A DNA stretch of 64,000 nucleotides from Nocardia iowensis (lineage in GTDB: Bacteria; Actinomycetota; Actinomycetes; Mycobacteriales; Mycobacteriaceae): assembly GCF_019222765.1 (NCBI RefSeq), contig NZ_CP078145.1, positions 620,001 to 684,000 on the forward strand, read 5' to 3'. Numbering within the stretch: the first letter of the stretch is position 1; each line of letters opens with the position of its first letter. Both the position numbers and the translations under genes were made by a program. Positions 1 to 10,127 of this stretch are shown here, one piece after another. The notes below the pieces were generated by a model, which was not told where the DNA came from, did no database searches, and saw nothing but the letters and a program-made list of their open reading frames with translations.

Positions 1-279
1 ATCGACCCCGCCGACCTGCGCCACATCCACACCTCCCACGTGGTCGCCGCCGGCCGAGATTCCCGCCTCGGCCTCTTCTTCGAAGCCAGCCACTGGACCG
101 GCACCCCCACCAACCGCGAACCCGACCGCTGCCACGAACTCCGCTGGTTCCCACTAGACGCCCTCCCTGACGCCATAATCCCCTACCCCGCCGCAGGCAT
201 CCGCGCCCACTTCACCGGCACCCCCTACAGCGAACGCGGCTGGCCCGCCGTTACCCCAACGGCCTCCGCGGAGGGTTGA
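1..279 (+). CDS. NUDIX hydrolase, C-terminal part
   Basis: The reading frame is already open at the left edge, so only the last 92 residues are present and the Nudix box itself lies outside the window. What remains looks like the tail of a small Nudix protein: a strand with LGLFFEA, then ELRWFPLDALPDAIIPYP, a phrase typical of the C-terminal half of MutT-like hydrolases. Such enzymes hydrolyse nucleoside diphosphates linked to another moiety; the substrate cannot be inferred here. It ends with TGA at 277-279. It has no visible link to the steroid genes further right. Confidence 0.7.
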   Translation: MDPADLRHIHTSHVVAAGRDSRLGLFFEASHWTGTPTNREPDRCHELRWFPLDALPDAIIPYPAAGIRAHFTGTPYSERGWPAVTPTASAEG

Positions 280-398
280 CAGCCGAGCACGGTAAGGCCG
301 ACTGATTCGGGGCGGTCGCCGAGGCTGTCGACCGTGTCACGTTTTCTGGCTTCGCGCACTTCGGTGCCTCTACAAACGTGGAGGACGAGGAGGTTGCC

Positions 399-1397
399 AT
401 GGAGGCCGGTGAGGTCCTGATGGACCCGGATCAGGTGCGGGTGGCGGAGCGGTTGCGGGGGTTGCTGGATCGGCGGGGTAGGCCGATCAGGCGGCACCGG
501 GGGATTTATCTGCACGGCAGGCCAGGGCGGGGCAAGACCATGGTGATGGATCGGTTCTTTGCCGGAGTCGCGTCGGATAGTAAGCGCCGCTTTCACTTTC
601 ATCAGTTCTTTGTCCGGCTGCACGCGGCTGCCCATGCGTCCGGTTCTATCGATACGGCCGTCGCCGCCCTGCTCGGCGATGCACGCCTGGTCTGCTTCGA
701 CGAATTCCACGTGCACGACATCGGCGACGCGATGCTCATCGCTCGAATGCTCGACGTTTTGTTCGCTCGCCGCATCACGCTGGTGGTGACGTCGAATTAC
801 CCGCCCGAGGAACTGCTGCCGAACCCGCTGTTTCACGACCGCTTCCTGCCGACGATCGCCCGCATCGGCGCGAATCTGGATGTGGTCTCGCTGGACGGGC
901 CGCTCGACTACCGCACCCGGGCGGATCATGGAACACGCACCCGCCGCACAGGTTTCGCTGCTGGGAGCTACCATGTCGAATCCGCTGACGAACGCATACC
1001 GAACGGCATGGGCAGCCGCGACAACGGAGCTGCGGTGCCGGTCCGGATCGGTGCCCGCCAACTGCGCGCCCGGTCCATCGAGGGGGACGCGTTCACCATC
1101 GAATTCGCCGCCCTGTGCGGCGCCCCCACCTCGGCCGCCGACTATGTTGAACTGGCTCAACGCTTTCCGCGCTGGACCATAGCCGACGTACCTCCCCTGA
1201 GCGAGGTCCCGGCCGACTGGGCGATGCGTTTCGTCAACCTGGTCGATGTGCTGTACGACGCGGATCGTGAACTCACCGTGCTGGCCCGGGTCCCGTTGGC
1301 GGAGTTGGTCGACGGCGTCCACGGCGTGCCCGATATTTCGCGACTCGCCAGTCGCCTTTGTGAACTTTCCCAATTCGTGCCTACCCGTGTCGGCTAG
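399..1397 (+). CDS. zapE: ZapE/AFG1-family ATPase
   Basis: This 332-residue protein is a P-loop ATPase of the AFG1/ZapE family, linked in other bacteria to cell division and protein quality control. Walker A is GRPGRGKT at residues 40-47. Walker B is LVCFDEFHVHDI, the family's hallmark, followed by VTSNYPPEEL. The C-terminal part keeps the family pattern LCGAPTSAADYVELA and ISRLASRLCELSQF. I chose ATG 399 because AGGAGG ends five bases before it; an in-frame GTG at 378 precedes that Shine-Dalgarno. With this start the N-terminal lead before Walker A is shorter than usual for the family, and the segment after DGPLDYRT is less conserved. The long antisense frame opposite it is a shadow. Confidence 0.82.
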   Translation: MEAGEVLMDPDQVRVAERLRGLLDRRGRPIRRHRGIYLHGRPGRGKTMVMDRFFAGVASDSKRRFHFHQFFVRLHAAAHASGSIDTAVAALLGDARLVCFDEFHVHDIGDAMLIARMLDVLFARRITLVVTSNYPPEELLPNPLFHDRFLPTIARIGANLDVVSLDGPLDYRTRADHGTRTRRTGFAAGSYHVESADERIPNGMGSRDNGAAVPVRIGARQLRARSIEGDAFTIEFAALCGAPTSAADYVELAQRFPRWTIADVPPLSEVPADWAMRFVNLVDVLYDADRELTVLARVPLAELVDGVHGVPDISRLASRLCELSQFVPTRVG

Positions 1398-1545
1398 TTG
1401 GGCAACATGGGAACGACCGGTTCGGAGCGGCGCCGTACTCGGATAAAGAGGATGAATTCCGAAGTATTCGATTCCATCCCGAGCGGACCGCTCGGCATGT
1501 AACTATGTGGCTGTTTTGTGCAGTACTCAGATTTGGTGGTAATAC

Positions 1546-2490
1546 GTGGCCGGGGCGCGAGCGCCGATATTGTGCGTGATCGTGCTGATCACGCTGCTGG
1601 CGTTTGCCGCGATCGCGCTGCACGGATACATCCCAGGAGTGACCGAATCCCGCGATAACCGTTCGGCGCCTTCGGCATTGTCGGTGGCGTTGATGCCGGT
1701 CCTGCTCACCGTGTCCATGGTGATCCTGCTGGCAGGCGTGATCGCCAGCCAGCACCGGCTGCCGCTGGCCATGCCAGAGCCGGACCGCGACAGCGACCGG
1801 CAGCAGTGGCGCCTCGGCCGGATCGGCCTGCTGGTGCTGGCCGGACTCGCGGCGCTCGCACTGGTTCTCGCGGCCGTCTCCGCGGTGTTCTTCGTCGGGG
1901 TCGGCCGCGAAAGCGCGCCACTCCCAGCAGCACCCGCGCAAACGACCGGACAGCCGCCGGACGAGTTCGCCACCGGTACGCCCGACCCCGGCTCCACCCC
2001 CACCGAGCTGACCGGCACCGCCTTCCTGCTCACCGTCATCGCCGCGATCGCACTGGTCGCCGTGGCCATGATCGGACTGATCGTGGTCGCCATCGCGTCC
2101 CGCCGCAAGCCCGCTCCGCCGCCGTTGCCGCCGGTCGCGGTGCCGCCCACCGCGGTGGACTCGCTAGCCAGGGCGGCCGAAATGGGTTTGGCCGCGATGA
2201 ATGTGCCCGGTCAAGAGCCACGCACCGCCATCATCGCCTGCTACGTCGCGATGGAACGCGGCCTCGCCTTCGATCGTGCTGCCGCACCGCTGGTTTCGGA
2301 CACCCCGATGGAGGTGCTCGCCCGCGCCTTCGAACGCGGCGCGCTGCATGACGCCTCCGCGCGCGAGCTGGTCGCGCTGTTCGAGGAGGCTCGGTTCAGT
2401 CCGCACGCGATGCTCGAGTGGCAGCGGATGCGCGCCGAGCAGCTTTTGCGGATCGTTCTCGCGGACCTGCAGGGAGAGGCGGCAGCTTGA
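1546..2490 (+). CDS. Membrane protein with DUF4129 domain
   Basis: A 314-residue membrane protein opens the MoxR cluster. It has an N-terminal helix (about 6-27), a second near 45-66, a third near 88-110 and a fourth near 163-187, with Pro/Thr-rich linkers. The last 100 residues form a cytosolic DUF4129-type domain with the recognisable stretches CYVAMERGLAFDRAA and MEVLARAFERGALHDASA. DUF4129 proteins regularly accompany MoxR ATPases and DUF58 proteins, and the same grouping occurs around moxR2 in M. tuberculosis. The start is a GTG. The stop codon overlaps the next gene's TTG start (TTGA), which suggests translational coupling. The biochemical role is unknown. Confidence 0.78.
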   Translation: MAGARAPILCVIVLITLLAFAAIALHGYIPGVTESRDNRSAPSALSVALMPVLLTVSMVILLAGVIASQHRLPLAMPEPDRDSDRQQWRLGRIGLLVLAGLAALALVLAAVSAVFFVGVGRESAPLPAAPAQTTGQPPDEFATGTPDPGSTPTELTGTAFLLTVIAAIALVAVAMIGLIVVAIASRRKPAPPPLPPVAVPPTAVDSLARAAEMGLAAMNVPGQEPRTAIIACYVAMERGLAFDRAAAPLVSDTPMEVLARAFERGALHDASARELVALFEEARFSPHAMLEWQRMRAEQLLRIVLADLQGEAAA

Positions 2491-2980
2491 ACCGAACGGC
2501 CATCGTCATCAGTGCCGCGATCGTCATCGCGGTGATCGAGCTGATCACCTTCGACCAGGCGCGCGGGGTGATGTTAGCGGTCACCGCGGTCCCGGTGGCG
2601 CTGGCGGTGGCCTGGCTGGTCTGGTCGCTGCTGGAACGCTCGGAAGCACGCGGCTACGACGAGATCGATGAGATCGAGAACGGTCCCGCCGAGATGCTGC
2701 GCCGCTGGCACGCCAGGGCGCAGATGCTCGCCGACCGCGCCGACGGCACCCGCGCCGACTGGGACCGGCACCTACGTCCGCTGCTGGCCAAGGAGTTCGA
2801 GTTGTCCAGCGGGCAGCGGGTCGCGAAGAACCGCAGGGCCACCGAGGCCGCAGGCATTCATCTGTTCGGACCGGAACTGTGGCGCTGGGTGGACCCGGCC
2901 AACTCGGCATTGCGTGATCAGACCACTAGGGCACCGGGACGGGCGGCGCTGGACGAGATCCTGAGCCGCCTGCAAAGAAT

Positions 2981-2984
<4 letters not shown>
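2487..2984 (+). CDS. Small membrane protein of the MoxR cluster
   Basis: This encodes 165 residues from a TTG start that overlaps the preceding stop by four bases. The frame continues upstream of this TTG, but the overlap arrangement and the hydrophobic N-terminus argue for the TTG. Two close membrane helices (about 5-20 and 27-45) form a hairpin, followed by a basic cytosolic tail of about 115 residues with no recognised domain. Mycobacterial moxR2 neighbourhoods carry a comparable small membrane protein at this position. The function is unknown; a partner of the MoxR-DUF58 machinery is a reasonable inference from the tight gene packing. Confidence 0.7.
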
Positions 2985-3976
<992 letters not shown>

Positions 3977-4043
3977 GCAGTGAGCGAATCATGTGCCAGC
4001 GCGCTATGCCCATGACGGAGCCGAGCGCCAGCGAGGCGCGGTC

Positions 4044-5318
4044 ATGAGGCATCGCGACGCGAGCACCGCGGTCGAGGCCGAATTGCGATGGCGCCCAGCG
4101 CCGTTGGTCTTCATGCTCGCGATCTGTGCCGGGGCGGCCCTGGTACTCGCGGTCGTGCTCGGCCGGTGGCAGCTGGTGGTCTTCGCCGCGCCGCTGCTGG
4201 GCGTGCTGGCCACCGCGCCGTGGCAGCAGTCCTCGACCAAGATCCAGGTCGACGGCGGCGGCACACTGCGGTGCTTCGAATCCGAAGAGGTGGTGCTGAC
4301 CGTCGCCGCATTCGTCGAGCGCGGGCACGCGTTGCTGCGACTGAAGCCGGAAGCGGTAGCGGCACTGGGTATCGAAGTCGAGAAGTCCAGCGATTCCGGC
4401 GCCGCACCCGCCGGGCTGCGGCTGGCACTCACCGCGGATCGGTGGGGTCGCTATCCGGTGTCGGTGCGGGTCTCCGCGCTCAGCCCGGCGGGCCTCGCCG
4501 TCGCCACCGCGGTACTGCCCGCGGGGCAACTGTTCGTCTACCCGATCACCGACCCGCAGCGCATGCGATTGCCGCGCACCGAACTGCCCGAGCGCCTCGG
4601 CACCCACCTCACCCGCAGGCACGGACCCGGCGTGGAGTACGCCGACATCCGCGCCTACGCGCCGGGTGACCAGCTGCGCATCGTGAACTGGCCGGTGAGC
4701 GCGCGGCGCGGCCGGTTGTACGTCACCGAGCGACTGACCAACCGCTCCGCGGATGTCGTTGTGCTGGTGGATACCTCACAGCAGGCGCCGGGCCCCGCTA
4801 CCGATTCCCTCGAACTGTCCGTGCGTGGCGCGGCGCAGGTAGTGCAGTCGACGCTGCAAGCCGGTGACCGCACCGCCGTCGTCTGCCTCGGCGAGGGACC
4901 GCGCTGGCTGCGACCGGATATCGGCCGCCGCCAGTTCTACCGGATCGTCGATACCGTGCTGGACGTCGGCGACGAGTACATACCCACCACCGGCACCCTG
5001 GCGCCGCACTCGGCCGTGCCGCTCGGCGCCATCGTCGTCGCCTTCTCCACGCTGCTGGACACTCAGTTCGCGCTCGCGCTGATCGACCTGCGCAAGCGCG
5101 GACACGTTGTCGTGGTGGTGGATGTCCTGCGCGGCACACCGTTTCGCGAGCATCTCGACCCGACCCTGGCCAAGATGTGGCAGCTGGAGCGGGCCTCGAT
5201 GTATCGCGACATGGGCACCGTCGGCGTCGACATCGTGGCCTGGCCCGAGGCGACCCGGCTCGATCAGATCATGCGCGTGCTGCCGGAACACCGCAGGACC
5301 GTCCGGGTGCGCCGATGA
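4044..5318 (+). CDS. DUF58 / vWA-like membrane protein
   Basis: This DUF58 protein has 424 residues. Two N-terminal membrane helices lie near residues 17-57. A beta-rich region follows, then the DUF58 signature with VEYADIRAYAPGDQLRIVNW, SARRGRLYVTE and VVVLVDTS; the last is a degenerate MIDAS-like von Willebrand motif. DUF58 proteins are encoded next to MoxR and probably are its clients. ATG 4044 is preferred over an upstream GTG at 3993, because the added N-terminus is unlike the family. The stop overlaps the next start by four bases (ATGA), so the cluster is probably translated as a coupled operon. Confidence 0.85.
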   Translation: MRHRDASTAVEAELRWRPAPLVFMLAICAGAALVLAVVLGRWQLVVFAAPLLGVLATAPWQQSSTKIQVDGGGTLRCFESEEVVLTVAAFVERGHALLRLKPEAVAALGIEVEKSSDSGAAPAGLRLALTADRWGRYPVSVRVSALSPAGLAVATAVLPAGQLFVYPITDPQRMRLPRTELPERLGTHLTRRHGPGVEYADIRAYAPGDQLRIVNWPVSARRGRLYVTERLTNRSADVVVLVDTSQQAPGPATDSLELSVRGAAQVVQSTLQAGDRTAVVCLGEGPRWLRPDIGRRQFYRIVDTVLDVGDEYIPTTGTLAPHSAVPLGAIVVAFSTLLDTQFALALIDLRKRGHVVVVVDVLRGTPFREHLDPTLAKMWQLERASMYRDMGTVGVDIVAWPEATRLDQIMRVLPEHRRTVRVRR

Positions 5319-5767
5319 CCCGATTCCTCGCTGTCCTGTCGGGCGTGCTGCTGGTGACGTCGGTGGCGTTGCTGGAACCATGGGCCGCCATCGCGGCCCT
5401 CGTCCTGGTCGCCCTCGGCTGGTGGTTCCGGCCGTTGGCGGTCGCCGCGGTGCTGTTGGCGGTTGGCGTGCTCGCCGTCGCGAATCCCGGCGTACTCGCT
5501 TCCGCCGCAATGGGACTGGTCGCCACCACCTATCTGCTGAACGCGGCGACCGTCACCGCGCCGCGCGGGGTGGTGCCGACCACGGTGCCCTCGGTCGCGG
5601 GCGCGGTCGGTTTTGCCGCCGTGGCGGTCGGCGCCGCCCTGCTCCCGCTGCGCTTGGCCTGGGCGCCGCTCGCCGCCCCGATTCTGGTGATCGTGCTGTA
5701 CGCGTTGATCGTCCAGGGCGTAGCCGTCCGCCGCACCCGCGTCAATACGGCACCGCACGCCCCCTGA
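5315..5767 (+). CDS. Small four-helix membrane protein
   Basis: This is a 150-residue, very hydrophobic protein with about four to five membrane segments (5-22, 28-43, 48-65, 88-107, 112-130). A short basic Arg-rich tail ends the MoxR-DUF58 cluster. It starts at ATG 5315 inside the stop of the DUF58 gene (ATGA overlap). No catalytic motif is visible. Similar short membrane proteins close the moxR2 group in mycobacteria. The function is unknown; co-expression with the ATPase and DUF58 protein is the only firm inference. Confidence 0.7.
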   Translation: MTRFLAVLSGVLLVTSVALLEPWAAIAALVLVALGWWFRPLAVAAVLLAVGVLAVANPGVLASAAMGLVATTYLLNAATVTAPRGVVPTTVPSVAGAVGFAAVAVGAALLPLRLAWAPLAAPILVIVLYALIVQGVAVRRTRVNTAPHAP

Positions 5768-5811
5768 ACCACCCGAGTGCGGTGGACGAGGGGGTGTACA
5801 GCGCCGTCAGC

Positions 5812-6672
5812 TCAGGCGAAGCGCAGGGTCACGTCGCCGAGGACGGGGGCGTCCTCGCGGTCGACCACCGTTGCGGCAATGGTCAATTCGTTGCCCTGCT
5901 GCCAGATGCGGGTACGGATCGTCTCGCCCGGGTAGAGCACGCCGGCGAAGCGGGCGCGGAATCCGGTGACCCGCTCGGCCGCCGAGCCGAGCACGGTGTC
6001 GGTGGCCGTCTTGCAGACGATGCCGTAGGTGCACAGTCCGTGCAGGATGGGCGCGGGAAACCCGGCGGCGCGGGCGAATTCGGGATCCGAGTGCAGCGGG
6101 TTGCGATCACCACACATGCGATACAGCAGCGCCTGCTGCGGCAGCGTCGGCGTGGTCACGTCGAAATCCGGTGCGCGGTCGGGCAGTTCGGACTTGGTAC
6201 TCGGCCCGCGCTCGCCGCCGAAGCCGCCTTCGCCGCGCGCGAAGATCGAGGAGCGCGCGGTCCACAGCGGCTGACCGTCCGCACCGGTGACGGTCTGCTC
6301 CTGCACCACCACCGCCGCGGACCCCTTGTCCCACAGTTCGGTGATCCGACCTGTGCTGGTCGCTGTGCCGGTGGCCGGGATCGGGCGATGCACCTCCACC
6401 TCCTGATGACCGTGCACCACCTTCGCCAGATCTATGTCGATACCGGGGAAGCGGACGCGCGGCGGCTCGGTCTCGTGCAGGGTCGGCGCGACGGTCGCGA
6501 AGGTCGGCAGCACCTGGGGCACGCGGTCGTCGAGGTAGCGCAACTCGGCCGGATCGGTCCACCGCGTGCCCGCGCCGAGCCCCAGTTGATACAGCTGCAC
6601 GTCGGACGGCGTCCACGTGAACTCCCGGCTCGGAAGTTCGGCCCCCAGCGCGACTTTCGGATCGATGGGCAT
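5812..6672 (-). CDS. hsd4B: MaoC-type double-hotdog 2-enoyl-CoA hydratase (ChsH3/Hsd4B-like)
   Basis: A 286-residue MaoC-family hydratase adds water to 2-enoyl-CoA thioesters. Two hotdog halves are visible. The C-terminal half carries the hydratase-2 motif CGDRNPLHSDPEFA followed by HGLCTYG, where Asp and His are the catalytic pair; the N-terminal half is degenerate. The gene lies 8 bp downstream of kstD on the same strand, as Rv3538 does beside kstD in M. tuberculosis, so it belongs to steroid catabolism. Hydration of a steroid side-chain enoyl-CoA is the expected role. The start at 6672 has AGGAG at good spacing; longer in-frame starts would run into kstD. Confidence 0.85.
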   Translation of the reverse strand: MPIDPKVALGAELPSREFTWTPSDVQLYQLGLGAGTRWTDPAELRYLDDRVPQVLPTFATVAPTLHETEPPRVRFPGIDIDLAKVVHGHQEVEVHRPIPATGTATSTGRITELWDKGSAAVVVQEQTVTGADGQPLWTARSSIFARGEGGFGGERGPSTKSELPDRAPDFDVTTPTLPQQALLYRMCGDRNPLHSDPEFARAAGFPAPILHGLCTYGIVCKTATDTVLGSAAERVTGFRARFAGVLYPGETIRTRIWQQGNELTIAATVVDREDAPVLGDVTLRFA

Positions 6673-6680
6673 CAATTCTC

Positions 6681-8387
6681 CTAGTTGGTCGGCGGCTGGA
6701 CGGCCTGGGCAGGCTGCGCGGACTTCTTCTCGACGATGTCGAGCACGGCCAGGTAGCCGAAGGTCAGTGCGGGGCCGATGGTCGCGCCAGGGCCCGCGTA
6801 GGTGTGGCCCATTACCGGAGTCGAGCAGTTGCCCGAGGCGTACAGGCCCTCGATCGGGGTGCCGTCCTCGCGCAGCACCCGGCCCGCGGTATCGGCGACC
6901 AGGCCGCCCTTGGTGCCCAGATCGCCGGGCACGATCTTGGCGGCGTAGAACGGGCCCTGCACCAGCGCGGCAAGGCATGGATTCGGCTTGACCGTCGGAT
7001 CGCCGTAGTACCGGTCGTAGTGGCTGTCGCCGCGGCCGAAGTCCTCGTCCTTGCCGGTCTCGGCGAAGGTGTTGAAGCGGTTCACCGTGGCAGTGAGGTT
7101 GGCCGTGGGAACGCCGATCTTCGCGGCGAGCTCGTCGAGGGTGTCCGCCTTGACGATGTTGTCGTTCTCCATCCAGCGCGACGGAAAGCGCTGGCCGGGC
7201 TGCAACCCGGCGTAAATGTAGCGGTTGCGGTAGCGCTGATCGAAGACCAGCCAGGCCGGGATGTTCGCGCCCGGCCCCTCGCCCTGCCCGTACTTGCCGC
7301 CGTACATGGTGTGCACGGCCTCGACGTAAGGCGCGGACTCGTTGCCGAAGCGCTTGCCCTCGGCGTTGACCATGATGGTGCCCGGCAGATTACGCTCGGC
7401 CAGCGCGAACCACGGCCGCCCGCCCTTGAAGACGGTCGGACCCCACCAGGCGTCCTCCATGAACCCGACGTCGCCACCTGCCGCCATGCCCGCGATGATG
7501 CCGTCGCCGGTATTGGCGGCCGCACCGGTCGTCCATTCGGTGGTGATGGGCTGACGCTGGTACTTGGTGCGCAGCTCGGCATTGCGCTCGAAACCGCCGC
7601 TGCCGAGTACCACGCCGTAGCGCGCGGTGAAGGTGACCGGTTCGCCCTCATGCTTAGCTTCGACCCCGGTGACCACGCCGTTCTCCACCACGAGCCCCGT
7701 CAGTGGGGTATTCAGCAGGACAGGCACATTCGCGTCCAGCAGTCCTTTGCGCATCGCGGCGATGATGGCCTGGCCCATGCCAAGGATGTGTTTGCCGGTG
7801 AGCTTGGCCCAGTAGGTACGCGCGCCGACCCGCATGGCGCGCATCATGCCCTTCGGGTGCCTGCGGATCAGGTTGAGCCGGACGAAATCGGCCTGCATGA
7901 CGACGACGTTCAGCGGCGCCTTGGCGTAGGGCGGCTCCAGATTGGCCAGCTCCACGCCGAGCACCTTGGCATTGAACGGAGCGGGCTCGCACGAGCGGCC
8001 CTCGCCGAGCCCGCCGGGCGCCTCGGGGTAGTAGTCGGAGTAGCCCGGCACCCACTTCATCTTCAGCGGGGTGTGGTCGAGCACGAAGTCGAAGGCCTCC
8101 GCGCCACGGTCGATGTAGGTATCGATCCGGTCCTTGGGCACCACGTCACCGATGATGCTGTGCAGATAGGTGCGTGCCGCCTCGCGGTCGTCGGGTCGCC
8201 CGGACGCGCGCAGCGCCTTGTTGCCGGGGATCCAGACGCCACCGCCGGAGCGGGCGGTCGACCCGCCATAGTGCGCGGCCTTCTCGATGAGCACCACGCT
8301 GAGCCCGTGGTGGGCGGCGGTGAGGGCGGCGGTCATGCCCGCGGCGCCGCTGCCGACCACCACCACGTCGTATTCCCGATCAATCAT
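6681..8387 (-). CDS. kstD: 3-ketosteroid delta1-dehydrogenase
   Basis: KstD is a 568-residue flavoenzyme that introduces the C1-C2 double bond into ring A of 3-ketosteroids such as androstenedione. With KshA this causes opening of ring B. The N-terminal Rossmann motif is GSGAAG at residues 12-17. The catalytic C-terminal motif YAGPG lies at about 530-534; the family's proton-donating Tyr and catalytic Gly are seven and three residues into HTYAGPGATIG. ESAPY probably supplies another active-site tyrosine. The ATG at 8387 gives the canonical N-terminus; longer starts add unrelated residues. A perfect KstR motif sits one base upstream of this ATG, so the transcript is probably leaderless or nearly so. 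It is co-directional with the MaoC gene. Confidence 0.95.
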   Translation of the reverse strand: MIDREYDVVVVGSGAAGMTAALTAAHHGLSVVLIEKAAHYGGSTARSGGGVWIPGNKALRASGRPDDREAARTYLHSIIGDVVPKDRIDTYIDRGAEAFDFVLDHTPLKMKWVPGYSDYYPEAPGGLGEGRSCEPAPFNAKVLGVELANLEPPYAKAPLNVVVMQADFVRLNLIRRHPKGMMRAMRVGARTYWAKLTGKHILGMGQAIIAAMRKGLLDANVPVLLNTPLTGLVVENGVVTGVEAKHEGEPVTFTARYGVVLGSGGFERNAELRTKYQRQPITTEWTTGAAANTGDGIIAGMAAGGDVGFMEDAWWGPTVFKGGRPWFALAERNLPGTIMVNAEGKRFGNESAPYVEAVHTMYGGKYGQGEGPGANIPAWLVFDQRYRNRYIYAGLQPGQRFPSRWMENDNIVKADTLDELAAKIGVPTANLTATVNRFNTFAETGKDEDFGRGDSHYDRYYGDPTVKPNPCLAALVQGPFYAAKIVPGDLGTKGGLVADTAGRVLREDGTPIEGLYASGNCSTPVMGHTYAGPGATIGPALTFGYLAVLDIVEKKSAQPAQAVQPPTN

Positions 8388-8388
8388 G

Positions 8389-8402
8389 TAGAACACGTTA
8401 TA
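8389..8402. promoter_or_regulatory. KstR operator between kstD and the hsaEGF operon
   Basis: TAGAACACGTTATA matches every fixed position of the mycobacterial KstR motif TnnAACnnGTTnnA. It lies between the divergent genes kstD and the KstD-like flavoprotein. It touches the kstD start region and lies 98 bp before ATG 8501, so a bound repressor could block both directions. Confidence 0.85.
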
Positions 8403-8500
8403 GAATGATCCCGCCATTGGTCTATGTTGTGTGGCAGAAGACTTACTCGGCTTTCCATCCACCGAGAAACTCGTTTCAGTTTCAGACCGGAGTGAAGTAC

Positions 8501-10126
8501 ATGGGGTTCGATTGGGACCTGGTCACCGACGTGGTCGTCGTCGGATTCGGCGCGGCGGGCGCCGCCGCGGCACTGGAGGCGGCGGCCGACGGCGCGCAGG
8601 TGCTGGCACTGGACCGGTTCGCCGGCGGCGGGGCCTCGGCGTTGTCCGGCGGCATCATCTACGCGGGCGGCGGCACATCGGTGCAGCAAGAGGCCGGTGT
8701 CGCCGATACGCCCGAGGCGATGCTCGCCTATCTCGAGCGCGAGGTCGGTGCCGCGGTGTCGCCGGAGACATTGCGCCGTTTCGTGGCCGAGAGCCCGGCG
8801 ATGATCGAGTGGTTGAAGGGGCACGGCGTTCCGTTCGAGGCCTCGCTGTGCCCGTATAAGACGTCGTACCCGAACGACAGCTACTACCTGTACTACTCGG
8901 GCAGCGAGATCTCCGGCGCGTTCCGCGACATTCCGGCGGCGCAGCGCGGGCATCGGGTCAAAGGGCGTGGCACCTCCGGCAAGCAGCTGACCGCTCCGCT
9001 CGCCGCCGCCGCGTCCCGGCTTGGCGTCCGGCTCGAAACCCTCACCCAGGCGACGCAATTGATCACCGACGACGCGGGCACGGTGCTCGGTGTCGAATGC
9101 CGCACCTTACGCGACGCACCGGGTCGGATCCGTGATCGCTACACCCGCTTGGCGAAAGTCGCTGCCAAGCCAGGGATCTACTATCCGCCGCTACGTGCCG
9201 CGCTGGAGAAGCGGTTGACCCGGCTGGATCGCCAGTACGGCCGGACAATTCGGGTGCTGGCCCGGCGCGGCGTGGTGCTCAGCGCCGGTGGCTTCATCGC
9301 CAATCGCGCGATGCTGCGCGAATACGCCCCGGCCTACCGCGGCGGGCTCGCACTCGGCACCACCGGCGACGACGGGAGCGGCATCCTGCTCGCGCAACAG
9401 GTCGGCGCGGCCACCGACCGGATGGGCAATGTCTCCGCCTGGCGGTTCCTTCTGCCGCCCAGCGCTTTTACCGGCGCGGTGCTGGTCGATGCGGCGGGTC
9501 GTCGGGTCATCGACGAAACCCGGTACGGTGCGGCGGTCGGTCACGCGCTCATCGCCGAACACGACGGCAAGGGCTGGCTGCTCGCCGACGACGAGCTGAT
9601 GCGCACCGCCATCGACCAGATCGGTAAGCAGGGCGCCTGGTTCCAGCGCGGTCAGTTCGAGGCCATGCGGCGCACCGCGATTCGCGGTGCAACGCTGGAA
9701 GCCGTCGCGGCGAAGGCGCGCATCGATATCGCCGGGCTGCGGGCGACGGTGGACGCGCACAATGCCGCGATCGCGAACGGCACGCCGGATCCGGTCGGCA
9801 AGCCGGCCGAGTTCACCAAACCGCTGCGCACCGGGCCCTTCTGGTTGCTGGATGTGGGCATCAAACCGAGCCTGAGCAATCCATGTCCGATGCTCACCCT
9901 CGGCGGAGTCGTCGTGGACGAGCGCACCGGCGCGGTGAAATCGACTGCCGGAATTGATATTCCGGGTCTCTTCGCCGCCGGACGGACGGCGGTCGGCATC
10001 TGCTCGGAATCCTATGTCAGCGGGCTTTCGCTGTCCGACTGCATCTTCTCCGGCCGCCGGGCCGGTCGGTCCGCGGCGGGCGAACAGGTCCCCGCACTCG
10101 AGCAAGCAACTGTGGAAGGAAACTAG
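8501..10126 (+). CDS. KstD-like FAD dehydrogenase (possible 3-ketosteroid delta4-dehydrogenase)
   Basis: This 541-residue flavoprotein of the fumarate reductase/KstD superfamily has the FAD motif VGFGAAGAAAALEAA near residues 12-26. The next segment, GGGASALSGGIIYAGGGT, and the C-terminal pattern IPGLFAAGR...SYVSGLSLSDC resemble 5-alpha-3-ketosteroid delta4-dehydrogenases (Kst4D type) more than KstD. Its likely role is oxidation of 5-alpha-reduced 3-ketosteroids before ring degradation; the substrate is inferred. ATG 8501 is preceded by GGAG eight bases upstream. The gene is two bases from hsaE, so it is first in a flavoprotein-hsaE-hsaG-hsaF operon divergent from kstD. Confidence 0.75.
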   Translation: MGFDWDLVTDVVVVGFGAAGAAAALEAAADGAQVLALDRFAGGGASALSGGIIYAGGGTSVQQEAGVADTPEAMLAYLEREVGAAVSPETLRRFVAESPAMIEWLKGHGVPFEASLCPYKTSYPNDSYYLYYSGSEISGAFRDIPAAQRGHRVKGRGTSGKQLTAPLAAAASRLGVRLETLTQATQLITDDAGTVLGVECRTLRDAPGRIRDRYTRLAKVAAKPGIYYPPLRAALEKRLTRLDRQYGRTIRVLARRGVVLSAGGFIANRAMLREYAPAYRGGLALGTTGDDGSGILLAQQVGAATDRMGNVSAWRFLLPPSAFTGAVLVDAAGRRVIDETRYGAAVGHALIAEHDGKGWLLADDELMRTAIDQIGKQGAWFQRGQFEAMRRTAIRGATLEAVAAKARIDIAGLRATVDAHNAAIANGTPDPVGKPAEFTKPLRTGPFWLLDVGIKPSLSNPCPMLTLGGVVVDERTGAVKSTAGIDIPGLFAAGRTAVGICSESYVSGLSLSDCIFSGRRAGRSAAGEQVPALEQATVEGN

Positions 10127-10127
10127 C

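Noticed and set aside
378..398. GTG 378 as start of the ZapE-like gene
   Set aside because: The AGGAGG lies between this GTG and ATG 399, which fixes the ATG as the better start.
6804..8408. A 534-codon plus-strand frame
   Set aside because: Antisense to kstD, whose catalytic motifs are intact.
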